A DNA stretch of 64,000 bases from SB15 sp964639245. Its GTDB lineage: Bacteria; Chloroflexota; Anaerolineae; Aggregatilineales; J027. Made by a program: the position numbers and the translations under genes. Positions 50,822 to 59,901 of this stretch are shown piece after piece; position 1 is the first letter of the stretch; every line of letters starts with the position of its first letter. The notes under the pieces were generated by a model, which was not told the origin of the DNA, made no database searches, and saw only the letters and a list, made by a program, of their open reading frames with translations. The stretch covers positions 62,001 through 126,000 of the forward strand of contig CAZXCU010000004.1 in assembly GCA_964639245.1 (NCBI GenBank), in the 5' to 3' direction.

Positions 50822-53248
50822 ATGAAACTTTATCGTTCAAAAATATTATTTTCGTGGAGTCTGGTGGGCGTTGGCCTTATACTGCTTATGGCAGTTCTCA
50901 TCAGTCTCATCGCTGCCCATCCCACCTTTGCCCAAGATGAGGATGCGGAATACGTAGGTGAAGGGGAATGCGGGTCGTGTCATCGAGAGTTGAGCCGTTC
51001 CCACACCGAATCGCGCCATTCCCTGACCTTGCAAGATGCTTCGCGCACACCTGAAGCAGCGCTGGCAGATTTTGCGGCGGGGGAAGAGGTTCGGACAGTC
51101 CAATTTCCCGGTGAAGATGCTCCCCGTGCGTTTACGTTAGAGGATGTAGCCTTCACCATCGGGTCGGGGCGCTATGTACAGCGCTATCTGTACGAAGCAG
51201 ACCGTGACGAATATCGGGTGTTTCCCGCAGAATGGAATGTCGCGGCGCAGGCATGGCAGCCTTTTGACCTTGCTGAATCATGGGAGGATCCCGCCTACGA
51301 TTGGAATACCAATTGCGCGGGATGCCACACAACCGGGCTGAATGCCGAACGCGGACGTTGGGAAGACAACGGCGTGCAGTGTGAAGCCTGTCATGGGCCG
51401 GGCAGTGTCCACGCCGAAGAAGCCGATGACGCAGGCAGCAGCCCCAGTGACCGTGATTTGGAAAAAATTCGGGAGGCGATTGTATCCAACCCGGATGCTC
51501 AAATTTGCGGGCAATGTCACGGACGGGGAATTGCTACCGAAGACGATGAATTTCAATTTCCGGTGGGATATTTGCCCGGTCAAACACTGGCAGATTCCTA
51601 TACCCTAGCGGCAACAGATGACCCGATTCACTGGTGGGTCACAGGCCATGCGGCGCAACCCAATATGCAGTACAACGAATGGCTGCAATCGACTCATGCC
51701 ACCGCTTTGACCACCGTTCAAGACAGTGGGAGTACTGATGCTACCTGTTTGAAATGTCACAGCACCGATTATCTGTCGGTACAAAATGACATCGCGCTGG
51801 TCGAAGCGGGGGAACGGGGGGGAGATGCCCCTGAACCCTTAACCGTCGAATCAGCCCAATATGGTGTCACCTGTACGGGCTGCCACAATCCCCATGCCGA
51901 AAACAACCCCGATTTTCTGATTGCTCAGGACACTTATACCCTCTGTACTGATTGTCACCAAAATACAGGAGAGGGGATTCACCATCCAGTCAAAGAAATG
52001 TACGAAGGGCTGGCATTGGTCGAAAATATTGAAGCCGTGCCATCATCGCATTTTACGGCAGAAAACGGCCCCACCTGTGTTTCTTGCCATCTATCGGATG
52101 TGCCAATTGAAGCGAGTACACGGGCAACCCATACCTTCCAACCGGTGCTGGGAGATGGTGCGGAGAATACCCCACCGGATTCGTGTACCTCGTGTCATAC
52201 CGACCTAACCCCTGACTATATCAGCGAGTTTGTTGCCAGCACGCAGGAAGAAATTAGCACCCGTTTGAGCGCCGCAGATACCGCTTTGGTCTCTGTCAAC
52301 GAACCACCCGAATGGATTGTGACGGTGCTGGATTTTGTCAAAGGGGATGGCAGCGAAGGCGTGCATAACTACGCTTATACCGATGCACTTCTGGATGCTG
52401 TCGAGGTGGAATTGGGATTGGTACAGTTGGTCAATGCACCGACTTCGGCCTCCTTCCAGACTGTTGACCCGACCCAGTGCGCGGAATGTCATCGGGATGA
52501 ACACCGCCAATGGTCAGCTTCCCCTCATGCGGGCGCATCACAAACGGATACTTTTTTACGCGATTTTGCCGATCAAGGCCGCCCCGGTTACTGCATGAAC
52601 TGTCACGGGTCGGGCTATAACCCCGATACCAGCACCCATGCCTTTGAAGGGGTAGTATGTACAAGCTGTCATACCTTGCCACATGACACAGAACATCCCC
52701 CCGCCCCGGTGGAAATTGGCACAGCTTCGCAAGTTTGCGGGCAGTGTCACAGTGGCGCACATGCCCCCACTTACGATGAATGGCTGGTCAGCGCCCATAA
52801 TCAGTCCGGGATTGATTGTGTGGACTGCCACACCGCCCATAACAATGGTTTGGTACTGGGGGATGTGAACGCAACCTGCGGTAGTTGCCACCAAGAAGCG
52901 CTGACCGACCCGGTACATATGGGCGAAGAAATGGACTGTGTGGATTGTCATATGGCGCGAAAAGTGGCGGATGACGGGATTCATGTGATTAATACGGGTC
53001 ATTCGATGTTGATTGACCCCGGTGTTTGCTCGGATTGTCATGGGAACACCCACCTATTAAGTGTGCGGGAAACCAACAGCCTCAGCGAAGAAGACGGCGT
53101 GAAAATTGCCAATCTTGAAGATGAGGTTGAGGAACTGCGCCTTGAAAAAGATGACCAGCGCAATTCCGGGATTGTTGGTGGGGCGTTGGGTGCGTTCATT
53201 GTGGTCATCATTTTAGGCATTTTGTGGCGCATGAGGACACTCTTATGA
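50822..53248 (+). CDS. 17-heme cytochrome c with C-terminal membrane anchor
   Basis: An 808-residue exported cytochrome. Residues about 8-37 are a signal peptide or anchor ending in TFAQ. I count 17 CxxCH sites, beginning with CGSCH at residue 50 and ending with CSDCH near 731. CHGPGSVH (third site) is typical of multiheme families related to cytochrome c554 and nitrite or tetrathionate reductases. Many extra histidines are available as second ligands. A short coiled coil and a C-terminal helix (about 778-803) follow, so the heme domain is tethered outside the membrane. ATG 50822 has AGGAAGG upstream. It overlaps the FeS gene by 4 bases. Confidence 0.92.
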   Translation: MKLYRSKILFSWSLVGVGLILLMAVLISLIAAHPTFAQDEDAEYVGEGECGSCHRELSRSHTESRHSLTLQDASRTPEAALADFAAGEEVRTVQFPGEDAPRAFTLEDVAFTIGSGRYVQRYLYEADRDEYRVFPAEWNVAAQAWQPFDLAESWEDPAYDWNTNCAGCHTTGLNAERGRWEDNGVQCEACHGPGSVHAEEADDAGSSPSDRDLEKIREAIVSNPDAQICGQCHGRGIATEDDEFQFPVGYLPGQTLADSYTLAATDDPIHWWVTGHAAQPNMQYNEWLQSTHATALTTVQDSGSTDATCLKCHSTDYLSVQNDIALVEAGERGGDAPEPLTVESAQYGVTCTGCHNPHAENNPDFLIAQDTYTLCTDCHQNTGEGIHHPVKEMYEGLALVENIEAVPSSHFTAENGPTCVSCHLSDVPIEASTRATHTFQPVLGDGAENTPPDSCTSCHTDLTPDYISEFVASTQEEISTRLSAADTALVSVNEPPEWIVTVLDFVKGDGSEGVHNYAYTDALLDAVEVELGLVQLVNAPTSASFQTVDPTQCAECHRDEHRQWSASPHAGASQTDTFLRDFADQGRPGYCMNCHGSGYNPDTSTHAFEGVVCTSCHTLPHDTEHPPAPVEIGTASQVCGQCHSGAHAPTYDEWLVSAHNQSGIDCVDCHTAHNNGLVLGDVNATCGSCHQEALTDPVHMGEEMDCVDCHMARKVADDGIHVINTGHSMLIDPGVCSDCHGNTHLLSVRETNSLSEEDGVKIANLEDEVEELRLEKDDQRNSGIVGGALGAFIVVIILGILWRMRTLL

Positions 53249-54036
53249 GCGAAACAACCCGTGAACTAAACCGCCGTGAATTTCTCAAATTGATGGCCGG
53301 GTTGGGGGTCGCTTTAGCCGCCGGGGAATGGGTGCGGAGTTCGTTCCTCGCCCATGATGATCCGGTGGGTGAGGCCACCCACAGCGCCGTTGCCCCAAAT
53401 GAACCGTACTGGGCGATGGTGATTGACTTGCAAACGTGTATTGGCTGCCAGCGCTGTGCGTATGCCTGCCAAGCTACCAATGATACTGCCAGCGACCATC
53501 TGTGGAATATCGTGCTACATGATGAAGCGACCTTCAAAAAGCCCGTGTTTGTTCCGCGCCCGTGTATGCACTGTGAACATGCCCCCTGTGTGGAGGTTTG
53601 TCCGGTGCAAGCGACCTATCACCGTCCCGATGGCTTGGTCGAAATGGATTATGACCGCTGTATTGGGTGTCGGTACTGCATGGTCGCTTGTCCTTACGGG
53701 GTGCGGGTATTCAACTGGGAAGAAAACACCGACGAAAATCCGCAAACGCCCACATGGGGAAACACCGAAGTTAAACGCCGCCCGCGTGGCGTGGTGGAAA
53801 AATGTACGTTTTGCAGCCACCGTTTGGATGCCGCCAAAGAACGCGGATTGACTCCCGGGGTTGACCCGGCAGCAACCCCCGCCTGCTGCGTAATTTGCCC
53901 CACCGAAGCGCGACGTTTTGGCGATTTACGCGACCCCAACAGCCCGATTTCGCGGGCAATGGAAGGACGACAAGCGGTTGTCCTTCGCAGCGAACTTGGC
54001 ACGAATCCGCGTGTGTTTTATTTGCTACCCGTATAA
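53245..54036 (+). CDS. Tat-exported four-cluster ferredoxin subunit (NrfC/PsrB-like)
   Basis: A 263-residue iron-sulfur protein. NRREFLKLMAGLG near residue 9 is a twin-arginine signal, so it folds with its clusters before export. The DmsB/NrfC cysteine pattern is complete: CIGCQRCAYAC, CMHCEHAPCVEVCP and CIGCRYCMVACPYG. The fourth group, CTFC, is closed by CCVICP. This gives four [4Fe-4S] sites. It should pass electrons between the NrfD membrane subunit and the multiheme cytochrome. ATG 53245 overlaps the cytochrome stop. No molybdenum enzyme subunit is present. Confidence 0.92.
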   Translation: MSETTRELNRREFLKLMAGLGVALAAGEWVRSSFLAHDDPVGEATHSAVAPNEPYWAMVIDLQTCIGCQRCAYACQATNDTASDHLWNIVLHDEATFKKPVFVPRPCMHCEHAPCVEVCPVQATYHRPDGLVEMDYDRCIGCRYCMVACPYGVRVFNWEENTDENPQTPTWGNTEVKRRPRGVVEKCTFCSHRLDAAKERGLTPGVDPAATPACCVICPTEARRFGDLRDPNSPISRAMEGRQAVVLRSELGTNPRVFYLLPV

Positions 54037-54048
54037 GGAGGCGGAGAC

Positions 54049-55302
54049 ATGACACTCTTAGGACGAAAAATTAGCCTATTCTGGTTGTGGGTTGCCTTCC
54101 TGTGCGTGGTCATTTTGGTCGGGTTGTATGCCACCTTCCTCATTTTGACTCAGGGGTTGGTTGTGACCAACCTGACCGACGGCGCACCGTGGGGCTTGTG
54201 GATTGTGCTGGATTTGTCGTGTATCGCCATGAGTGCGGGTGCATTTTCCCTGTCTGCCATGACCTATCTCATCGGGCGCGAACAATACCAGCCGCTTGCA
54301 CGGATGGCCGTTTTTATCGGGATTCTGGGTTACAGTGGCGCGTTGATGGCACTCGGCTTGGACATCGGCAGACCTGATCGCTTCTGGCATGGGTGGGTAT
54401 TCTGGAATGTTCATTCGATGCTCTGGGAAGTGACCATGTGCATCACCCTGTATTTTCTGGTGCTGACGCTGGAAGTTTTTCCGATGGTGGCGGAACTGCC
54501 CTTTTTAGCCCGCTATCATTGGCTGCACAACCTCGCTCACCGGATTCATAAATTCGCGCCTGTGCTGGCGATTATCGGGTTGTGTTTGTCCCTGCTGCAT
54601 CAATCCAGTCTTGGCGGTACTTACGGCGTAGTGATTGGACGGGCAGCGCTGTTCCGTGCCACCATGCCCCTGCTGTTCATCGTTTCAGCAGTCGCAGCAG
54701 GCATGACCTTTACCCTGCACATGACGCTGATTGTGCAATGGCTGGGCAATCGACGGCTTGTGCCTAACAAAATTTTGTTTGAAGTGGGACAAATTGCCGG
54801 ACTCATTTTGCTGGTCTATTTGTATATGCGATTCTGGGACACCACCGCCGGCAACTACGGGTATGTCCCCGGCAAAACAGAAGCCTTTACCGACCTGTCA
54901 CGCGGGCCCTTTGCTGTGACCTTCTGGGCATGGGAAATTTTGCTCGGCGGGATTCTGGCGGGGGTGCTGCTGCTGCGAGCCTATTTCCGTCAGAACATCA
55001 CCATGTTGTTTATCGGATGTGGGTTGACGATGGCGGGGGTCGTGGCGAACCGCGCCCATACAACGCTGCTGGCTTTTACCCAACCACTTTCTGAGAATCC
55101 TCCTCTGACTTCGCCGCTTGTCAGTGAATACACCCCGGCATGGACGGAATGGGCAACCACGTTCATGATTGTGGCGCTTTTGACGCTGGCATTTAGCTTG
55201 GGGATGCGTTATTTGCCACTTTTTCAGGGCAAACCCCTTGACGAAGAACTGCCGCCGGACGTGCTGCCCTTCCCTGTACCTGCTGCCAGCGCTACCGATT
55301 AA
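54049..55302 (+). CDS. NrfD/PsrC-type membrane quinone-interacting subunit
   Basis: A 417-residue protein with ten predicted membrane helices, the layout of longer NrfD/HybB-like subunits. Landmarks include GAPWGLWIVLDLSCIAMSAGAF near residue 44, GLDIGRPDRFWHGW (about 104) and CLSLLHQSSLGGTYG (about 183), all usual for the family. NrfD proteins oxidise or reduce quinones and pass electrons to the external ferredoxin subunit. AAGGAGGCGG precedes the ATG. A strong terminator ends the operon. Confidence 0.92.
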   Translation: MTLLGRKISLFWLWVAFLCVVILVGLYATFLILTQGLVVTNLTDGAPWGLWIVLDLSCIAMSAGAFSLSAMTYLIGREQYQPLARMAVFIGILGYSGALMALGLDIGRPDRFWHGWVFWNVHSMLWEVTMCITLYFLVLTLEVFPMVAELPFLARYHWLHNLAHRIHKFAPVLAIIGLCLSLLHQSSLGGTYGVVIGRAALFRATMPLLFIVSAVAAGMTFTLHMTLIVQWLGNRRLVPNKILFEVGQIAGLILLVYLYMRFWDTTAGNYGYVPGKTEAFTDLSRGPFAVTFWAWEILLGGILAGVLLLRAYFRQNITMLFIGCGLTMAGVVANRAHTTLLAFTQPLSENPPLTSPLVSEYTPAWTEWATTFMIVALLTLAFSLGMRYLPLFQGKPLDEELPPDVLPFPVPAASATD

Positions 55303-55325
55303 TAAATTTTCCTTCCTCTCTACTG

Positions 55326-55362
55326 AACTGCCCTACTGAGAAATCGATAGGGCAGTTTTTTT
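55326..55362 (+). terminator. Terminator of the redox operon
   Basis: AACTGCCCTA (55326-55335) pairs perfectly with TAGGGCAGTT (55348-55357), followed by further T. It closes the operon after the NrfD gene. Confidence 0.88.
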
Positions 55363-55384
55363 AAGTCTCTAGCACTGGCTCAAA

Positions 55385-55393
55385 TGTTATAAT
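55385..55393 (+). promoter_or_regulatory. Extended -10 promoter for pcrA
   Basis: TGTTATAAT holds a TG-n extension and a perfect TATAAT box, 35-43 bases before the GTG start at 55428. Confidence 0.65.
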
Positions 55394-55427
55394 AGCCCTA
55401 TTGTGATGAGGTACAGGAAAACCCACC

Positions 55428-57599
55428 GTGAGCAACCCAATCATTGATCCCTTAAATCCCGAACAACGCCAAGCGGTTACGACCATTGATGGGCCTGTAC
55501 TGGTGCTGGCGGGGCCGGGCAGCGGCAAAACCCGCGTTTTGACCCACCGTATCGCGCATATGGTGAAAGATGTAGGCATTGACCCCCTGCGAATCATGGC
55601 GGTGACGTTTACCAACAAGGCGGCGGACGAAATGCGCGAACGACTTGACCGCATTATGGGCAACCGGATTCGGGGTCTCAAAGTAGGCACTTTTCACTCA
55701 ATTTGCGCCCGCATTTTACGGGAAGAAGCGGACTCCACGCCGTTCAAAAGAAATTTCACCATTTATGATACCGGCGACCAACTGAGTTTGATTAAAGCGG
55801 TTTTGCTCGATTTGCAAAAAGACCCCAAGAAAAATTCACCCGGCAGTCTCCTCGATGCAATTTCCAATGCAAAAAATGAATTAATTGTGCCAGAAGACAT
55901 GCCCGAAGGCGATTATCGGGAACGGTTGGTCAAACAGGTCTATCGGATGTACATGGACAAGCTGGAACGCAGTAACGCGCTGGATTTTGATGACCTGCTC
56001 ATGCAAACCGTGATTTTGTTTAAGAACCATCCAGAAGTGCTGGGAAAATACCAGCACTGGCACAGTCATTTTCTGGTGGATGAATTTCAAGATACCAACA
56101 TGGCGCAGTATGAAATTGTGCGCCTGTTAAGCAAAACCAGTCAGAATTTATTTGTGGTGGGCGACCCTGACCAGAGTATTTACAGTTTTCGCGGGGCGGA
56201 TTACCGCAATGTGCAGCGCATGAAAAAAGATTTTCCTGACTTGCAAATCATCGCGCTGAATGAAAATTACCGTTCGCATCAGTTGATTTTAGATGCGGCA
56301 ATGTCAGTGATTCGCAAAGACCCCTCCCATATTAAGCGCGATTTAGTCAGCAAACGCACCCATGGCCCGATGATTGAAGTGCATGAACTTTTTACTGACA
56401 ATGCCGAAGGCGCATTCATCATCGAAAAAATTCAAAAATTGGTTGGTTCAGAAGGATACAGCCCGCGTGACTTCGCGGTGATGTACCGCACCAATGCCCA
56501 ATCCCGCGTGATTGAAGAAAGTTTCATTCAGGCGCGAATGCCCTATCGGATTGTGGGTGGGATTCGTTTTTATGAACGGCGCGAGGTCAAAGATTTGATG
56601 TCCTACCTGCGCTTGGTCAATAACCCGAATGATGGAGTTGCGCTGGATCGAATCATCAATGTGCCAGCCCGCAGTATTGGTCAAAAAACTTTCTCAGCGT
56701 TTATGGAATGGTCAAATCAGTTTGATGAACGCGAAACGGCCTTCCGTGAACTGGCAGCAGGCCAACGTCCGGCAACCTTAAGCGGAAAATCGGGGACGGC
56801 AGTGCAGCAGTTTGCCCAGATGCTGCTCAAATGGATTGCCATGCGTGACTCGGATGACCACAATCTCATTGACCTGTTCGATGCAATTTTCAAAGAATCG
56901 GGCTACGAGGCGAGTTTAGGCGACAAGCGCAAAGAGGATTCTGTTGCTCGCGTTGAAAATATTGCGGAACTTCGCCGTGTGATTAGCGAATATCAGGGCA
57001 TGAGTCTGGGCGCGATGCTGGAATCGCTGGCGCTGGTGTCTGACCTTGACCAGATGAAAAACGACCAAGATACCCCTGTGCTGTTGACACTCCACTCCGC
57101 TAAAGGGCTGGAATTTCCGGTGGTATTTCTGGTGGGGGTAGAAAACAACATCCTGCCCCATTCACGCTCCCGCGATTCCGCCCATCAATTGGCAGAGGAG
57201 CGGCGCTTGTTTTATGTGGGCATCACCCGCGCCAAAGAACGCCTTTACATCACCCACGCCACGACCCGTCGCAGCTATCAAGGGGCTGATTATTCTGAAC
57301 CCTCGCCTTTCTTAGACGATTTGCCCGCCGATATTATCGTGCGCCATTCGCCCCACCGTGCCGCCTACGATTCGCAGCGTACCTATCGTCAGATGAAATG
57401 GGAAACCAGCTTTGCTGCCCTGAAAGATTATCAAGCGCCCGAACCCCAATTTAAACAAGGCGCGATGGTCTGGCATAAGACCTTCGGACGGGGCGTGGTC
57501 ATTTCCTCCAAAGTTCAGTCGGACATTGAGGAAGTGCAGGTCAAATTTGAGTCCGTCGGTCTCAAACGCTTGGATGGCGAATATTTAAAATTGGAATAG
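55428..57599 (+). CDS. pcrA: UvrD/PcrA-type ATP-dependent DNA helicase
   Basis: A 723-residue superfamily 1A helicase acting in excision repair and replication restart. Walker A is AGPGSGKTR (about residue 27), motif Ia is AVTFTNKAADEMRER, motif II is LVDEFQDTN and motif III is VVGDPDQSIYSFRGA. Motif IV/V elements include TLHSAKGLEFPVVFL, and motif VI is FYVGITRAKERLY. The C-terminal module (MVWHKTFGRGVVIS) is the Tudor-like domain of PcrA that contacts RNA polymerase in relatives. The start is a GTG. Confidence 0.95.
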   Translation: MSNPIIDPLNPEQRQAVTTIDGPVLVLAGPGSGKTRVLTHRIAHMVKDVGIDPLRIMAVTFTNKAADEMRERLDRIMGNRIRGLKVGTFHSICARILREEADSTPFKRNFTIYDTGDQLSLIKAVLLDLQKDPKKNSPGSLLDAISNAKNELIVPEDMPEGDYRERLVKQVYRMYMDKLERSNALDFDDLLMQTVILFKNHPEVLGKYQHWHSHFLVDEFQDTNMAQYEIVRLLSKTSQNLFVVGDPDQSIYSFRGADYRNVQRMKKDFPDLQIIALNENYRSHQLILDAAMSVIRKDPSHIKRDLVSKRTHGPMIEVHELFTDNAEGAFIIEKIQKLVGSEGYSPRDFAVMYRTNAQSRVIEESFIQARMPYRIVGGIRFYERREVKDLMSYLRLVNNPNDGVALDRIINVPARSIGQKTFSAFMEWSNQFDERETAFRELAAGQRPATLSGKSGTAVQQFAQMLLKWIAMRDSDDHNLIDLFDAIFKESGYEASLGDKRKEDSVARVENIAELRRVISEYQGMSLGAMLESLALVSDLDQMKNDQDTPVLLTLHSAKGLEFPVVFLVGVENNILPHSRSRDSAHQLAEERRLFYVGITRAKERLYITHATTRRSYQGADYSEPSPFLDDLPADIIVRHSPHRAAYDSQRTYRQMKWETSFAALKDYQAPEPQFKQGAMVWHKTFGRGVVISSKVQSDIEEVQVKFESVGLKRLDGEYLKLE

Positions 57600-57608
57600 A
57601 GACACAAC

Positions 57609-58688
57609 GTGAATTACAAAAAATGGGGGGTATGGCTGGCGATTGGCGTGCTGGCCTTTGTCCTGCGTTGGCAAGTGGCATACTATGTGCCTGTTGAAGT
57701 AGACGAAGACAATTACATTTCGGCAGGCTTGGATTATCGTCGGGCGCTGGACTCACGCGATTTCCATGCGTTTACCCATGTGCAGCGTAATTATGAACAC
57801 CCGCCGTTGGTGAAACTGCTGTATGGCCTGACAATGGACGGGGATGAAGTAGAAGCGCTCCCGCCCAAATTATCCCCCGGATTCATGGAAAAGTTACCCA
57901 ACAGTCTGGATAGGGCGCGGGGACAGGCCATTTTTGCCGGAACGGGTGCGGCATTGGTCGTGACGCTCATAAACCCGCTTGCCGGGTTGGTCATGGCAAC
58001 GCAATCGATGCAGGTCTACTACACAAGTATCGCCTATCTGGATGCGCTGCCCGTGCTGTTCATTGCGCTGATGGCATGGGCATACAGTCATGAACCGCCC
58101 CAAAATCGAAAAGTGAATTTTTATTTCTGGCTATCCGCAATTTTTTTTGGGGTCGCCGTCGCAGCGAAGTATCCCTATGCACTGGTGGGGGGGGTATTGA
58201 TTGCTCATGCGCTGTTTTATCGGCAGCATCGGCTTCAAAAACTGGTTGTCTGGGGCATCCTCTCAATCGTGATTTTTTTCTGCCTGAATCCCTATCTTTG
58301 GCCTGATCCGATTCACCGCTTGGAAGCGCAGCTTACCTTTCATGAAGATTATGCGAGTGGACGCAATTACAGCCTGCTGGTTCCTTGGGGGCAGATGATT
58401 TATCCGCACCAAGATATTCGGTATGGAGAGGGGTTGTGGCTGAATCCTGTGACGGATCTGCTCATTTTTTTGCTGGCAGTGCCGGGGGCGTACTTTTTGC
58501 TCAAGCAAAAATCTTTGTTCGGCTGGTGGCTGGTGGCGGGTATGATTTTTCAAATGGCGTGGCCGGCCCAATGGATTCAACACAATATGATTTTGATTGT
58601 GCCATACAGCCTGAGCGCAGCAATGACTTTCCAATGGCTGCTCCAATACTTCCGGCAGCAACGACAAACGGTGCAAGTTCGTGAGTGA
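57609..58688 (+). CDS. GT-C family membrane glycosyltransferase (PMT_2/ArnT-like)
   Basis: A 359-residue membrane protein with about nine helices. After the first helix, VEVDEDNYISAGLDYRRAL carries the acidic pair typical of GT-C enzymes, and NYEHPPLVKLLYG holds the HPPL motif of the PMT_2 group. Such enzymes transfer sugar from a polyprenyl-phosphate donor on the outer face of the membrane. It is shorter than most relatives (usually 450 or more) and lacks a clear C-terminal soluble domain. GTG start. It lies between pcrA and the rRNA methyltransferase gene, overlapping the latter by 8 bases. Confidence 0.75.
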   Translation: MNYKKWGVWLAIGVLAFVLRWQVAYYVPVEVDEDNYISAGLDYRRALDSRDFHAFTHVQRNYEHPPLVKLLYGLTMDGDEVEALPPKLSPGFMEKLPNSLDRARGQAIFAGTGAALVVTLINPLAGLVMATQSMQVYYTSIAYLDALPVLFIALMAWAYSHEPPQNRKVNFYFWLSAIFFGVAVAAKYPYALVGGVLIAHALFYRQHRLQKLVVWGILSIVIFFCLNPYLWPDPIHRLEAQLTFHEDYASGRNYSLLVPWGQMIYPHQDIRYGEGLWLNPVTDLLIFLLAVPGAYFLLKQKSLFGWWLVAGMIFQMAWPAQWIQHNMILIVPYSLSAAMTFQWLLQYFRQQRQTVQVRE

Positions 58689-59850
58689 GATTTTTGAACT
58701 TGAACTCACGGGTATGGCCTATGGCGCTGCCGCCATAGGGCGGCACGAAGGCAAGGTCATTTTTGTTCCCTATGGCATGGTGGGCGAACGGGTGCGGGTG
58801 CAAATGACGCAGGACAAGGGCAAATTCGCACAGGCGGTTATTCTGGAAATTTTGCAAGCGCATCCTGCACGAATTGCCCCGCGCTGTGTGCATTTTGGCG
58901 TTTGTGGTGGGTGTCACTATCAACACCTCGATTATCCCGCACAACTTCTCGTCAAACAGCAGATTGTCCGTGAGCAGTTGGCACGGGTGGGCGGTTTTCG
59001 GGATGCCATCGTTCATCCGACGATTCCGAGTCCGCAGGCATGGGAGTATCGTTCGCATGTCAGTTTTCACAGCACACATGATGGGCGGTTGGGGTTTGTC
59101 AGCGCCGATAATCAGATGGTAATTCCTATTCAAGCGTGTCACATCATCCATGCGGATTTGTTCACGATGATGCAAGAGAATTCCCCCCAACCTCTCGCTG
59201 AAAATCAACGGCTGCGGTTACAGATGGGTGATACAGAAAAAGTAGCCGCAAAAATTCAAGCCGTGGATGAGGATACCAGCAGCCATACATCTCAAGCAGC
59301 TAAAATTCACTACATCGTAAAAGGCAAAAAATTTCAAGCGACAGTGGGCAGTTTTTTTCAGGTGAATCTGCCACAAGCGGAAACACTGGTGACTCTTGTG
59401 CTGGAAAAAGCCGCGTTACAGGGACATGAGCGCGTGTTGGATTTGTACGCGGGTGTGGGGTTGTTTACCGCTTTTCTCGCCGAACATGCCCGCCAAGTGA
59501 CCGCCATTGAGAGTTCGCTGACGGCAGTGCAGGATGCACAGGTCAATCTGGCAGGCTTTCAAAATGTGGACGTGCTGCAAGGCAAAGCGGAAATTCTCCT
59601 TGCAAGGAAAAAATTCAAAAGTGAAGTGGTGGTAACAGACCCGCCGCGTACAGGCATGAAACCTGCCGTCATTGAAGCGATTCTGAAAACAAAACCGCAA
59701 AAAATCATCTATGTTTCGTGTGACCCGACCACGCTAGCCCGCGATTCTCGGCGATTAGCGGATAATGGCTATCAGTTACAGGAGGTGCAACCTGTGGATA
59801 TGTTCCCCCAGACCTATCATATTGAGTCGGTGGCGGTTTTAGTCCGATAA
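58681..59850 (+). CDS. rlmD: 23S rRNA uracil-C5 methyltransferase (RlmD/RumA family)
   Basis: A 389-residue SAM-dependent enzyme that makes 5-methyluridine in RNA. A TRAM domain (about 1-60) is followed by an iron-sulfur site with C69, C75, C78 and C153, the spacing seen in RlmD. SAM binding is in VLDLYAGVGLFTAFLA. VVTDPPRTGM follows, and the nucleophile C347 is in YVSCDPTTLARD. Homologues in other phyla may modify U747, U1939 or tRNA U54, so the exact site is uncertain. GTG start, overlapping the GT-C gene. Confidence 0.9.
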   Translation: MSEIFELELTGMAYGAAAIGRHEGKVIFVPYGMVGERVRVQMTQDKGKFAQAVILEILQAHPARIAPRCVHFGVCGGCHYQHLDYPAQLLVKQQIVREQLARVGGFRDAIVHPTIPSPQAWEYRSHVSFHSTHDGRLGFVSADNQMVIPIQACHIIHADLFTMMQENSPQPLAENQRLRLQMGDTEKVAAKIQAVDEDTSSHTSQAAKIHYIVKGKKFQATVGSFFQVNLPQAETLVTLVLEKAALQGHERVLDLYAGVGLFTAFLAEHARQVTAIESSLTAVQDAQVNLAGFQNVDVLQGKAEILLARKKFKSEVVVTDPPRTGMKPAVIEAILKTKPQKIIYVSCDPTTLARDSRRLADNGYQLQEVQPVDMFPQTYHIESVAVLVR

Positions 59851-59896
59851 AAAAGCACCCAGCTATTATTGATGAATAGCTGAGTGCTGATCGTTT
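59848..59896. terminator. Bidirectional terminator between rlmD and the FtsX permease
   Basis: AGCACCCAGCTATT (59854-59867) pairs with AATAGCTGAGTGCT (59875-59888), 13 of 14 positions. A-rich sequence on the left and a T-run on the right let it end both converging transcripts. Confidence 0.85.
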
Positions 59897-59901
59897 TTTG
59901 C

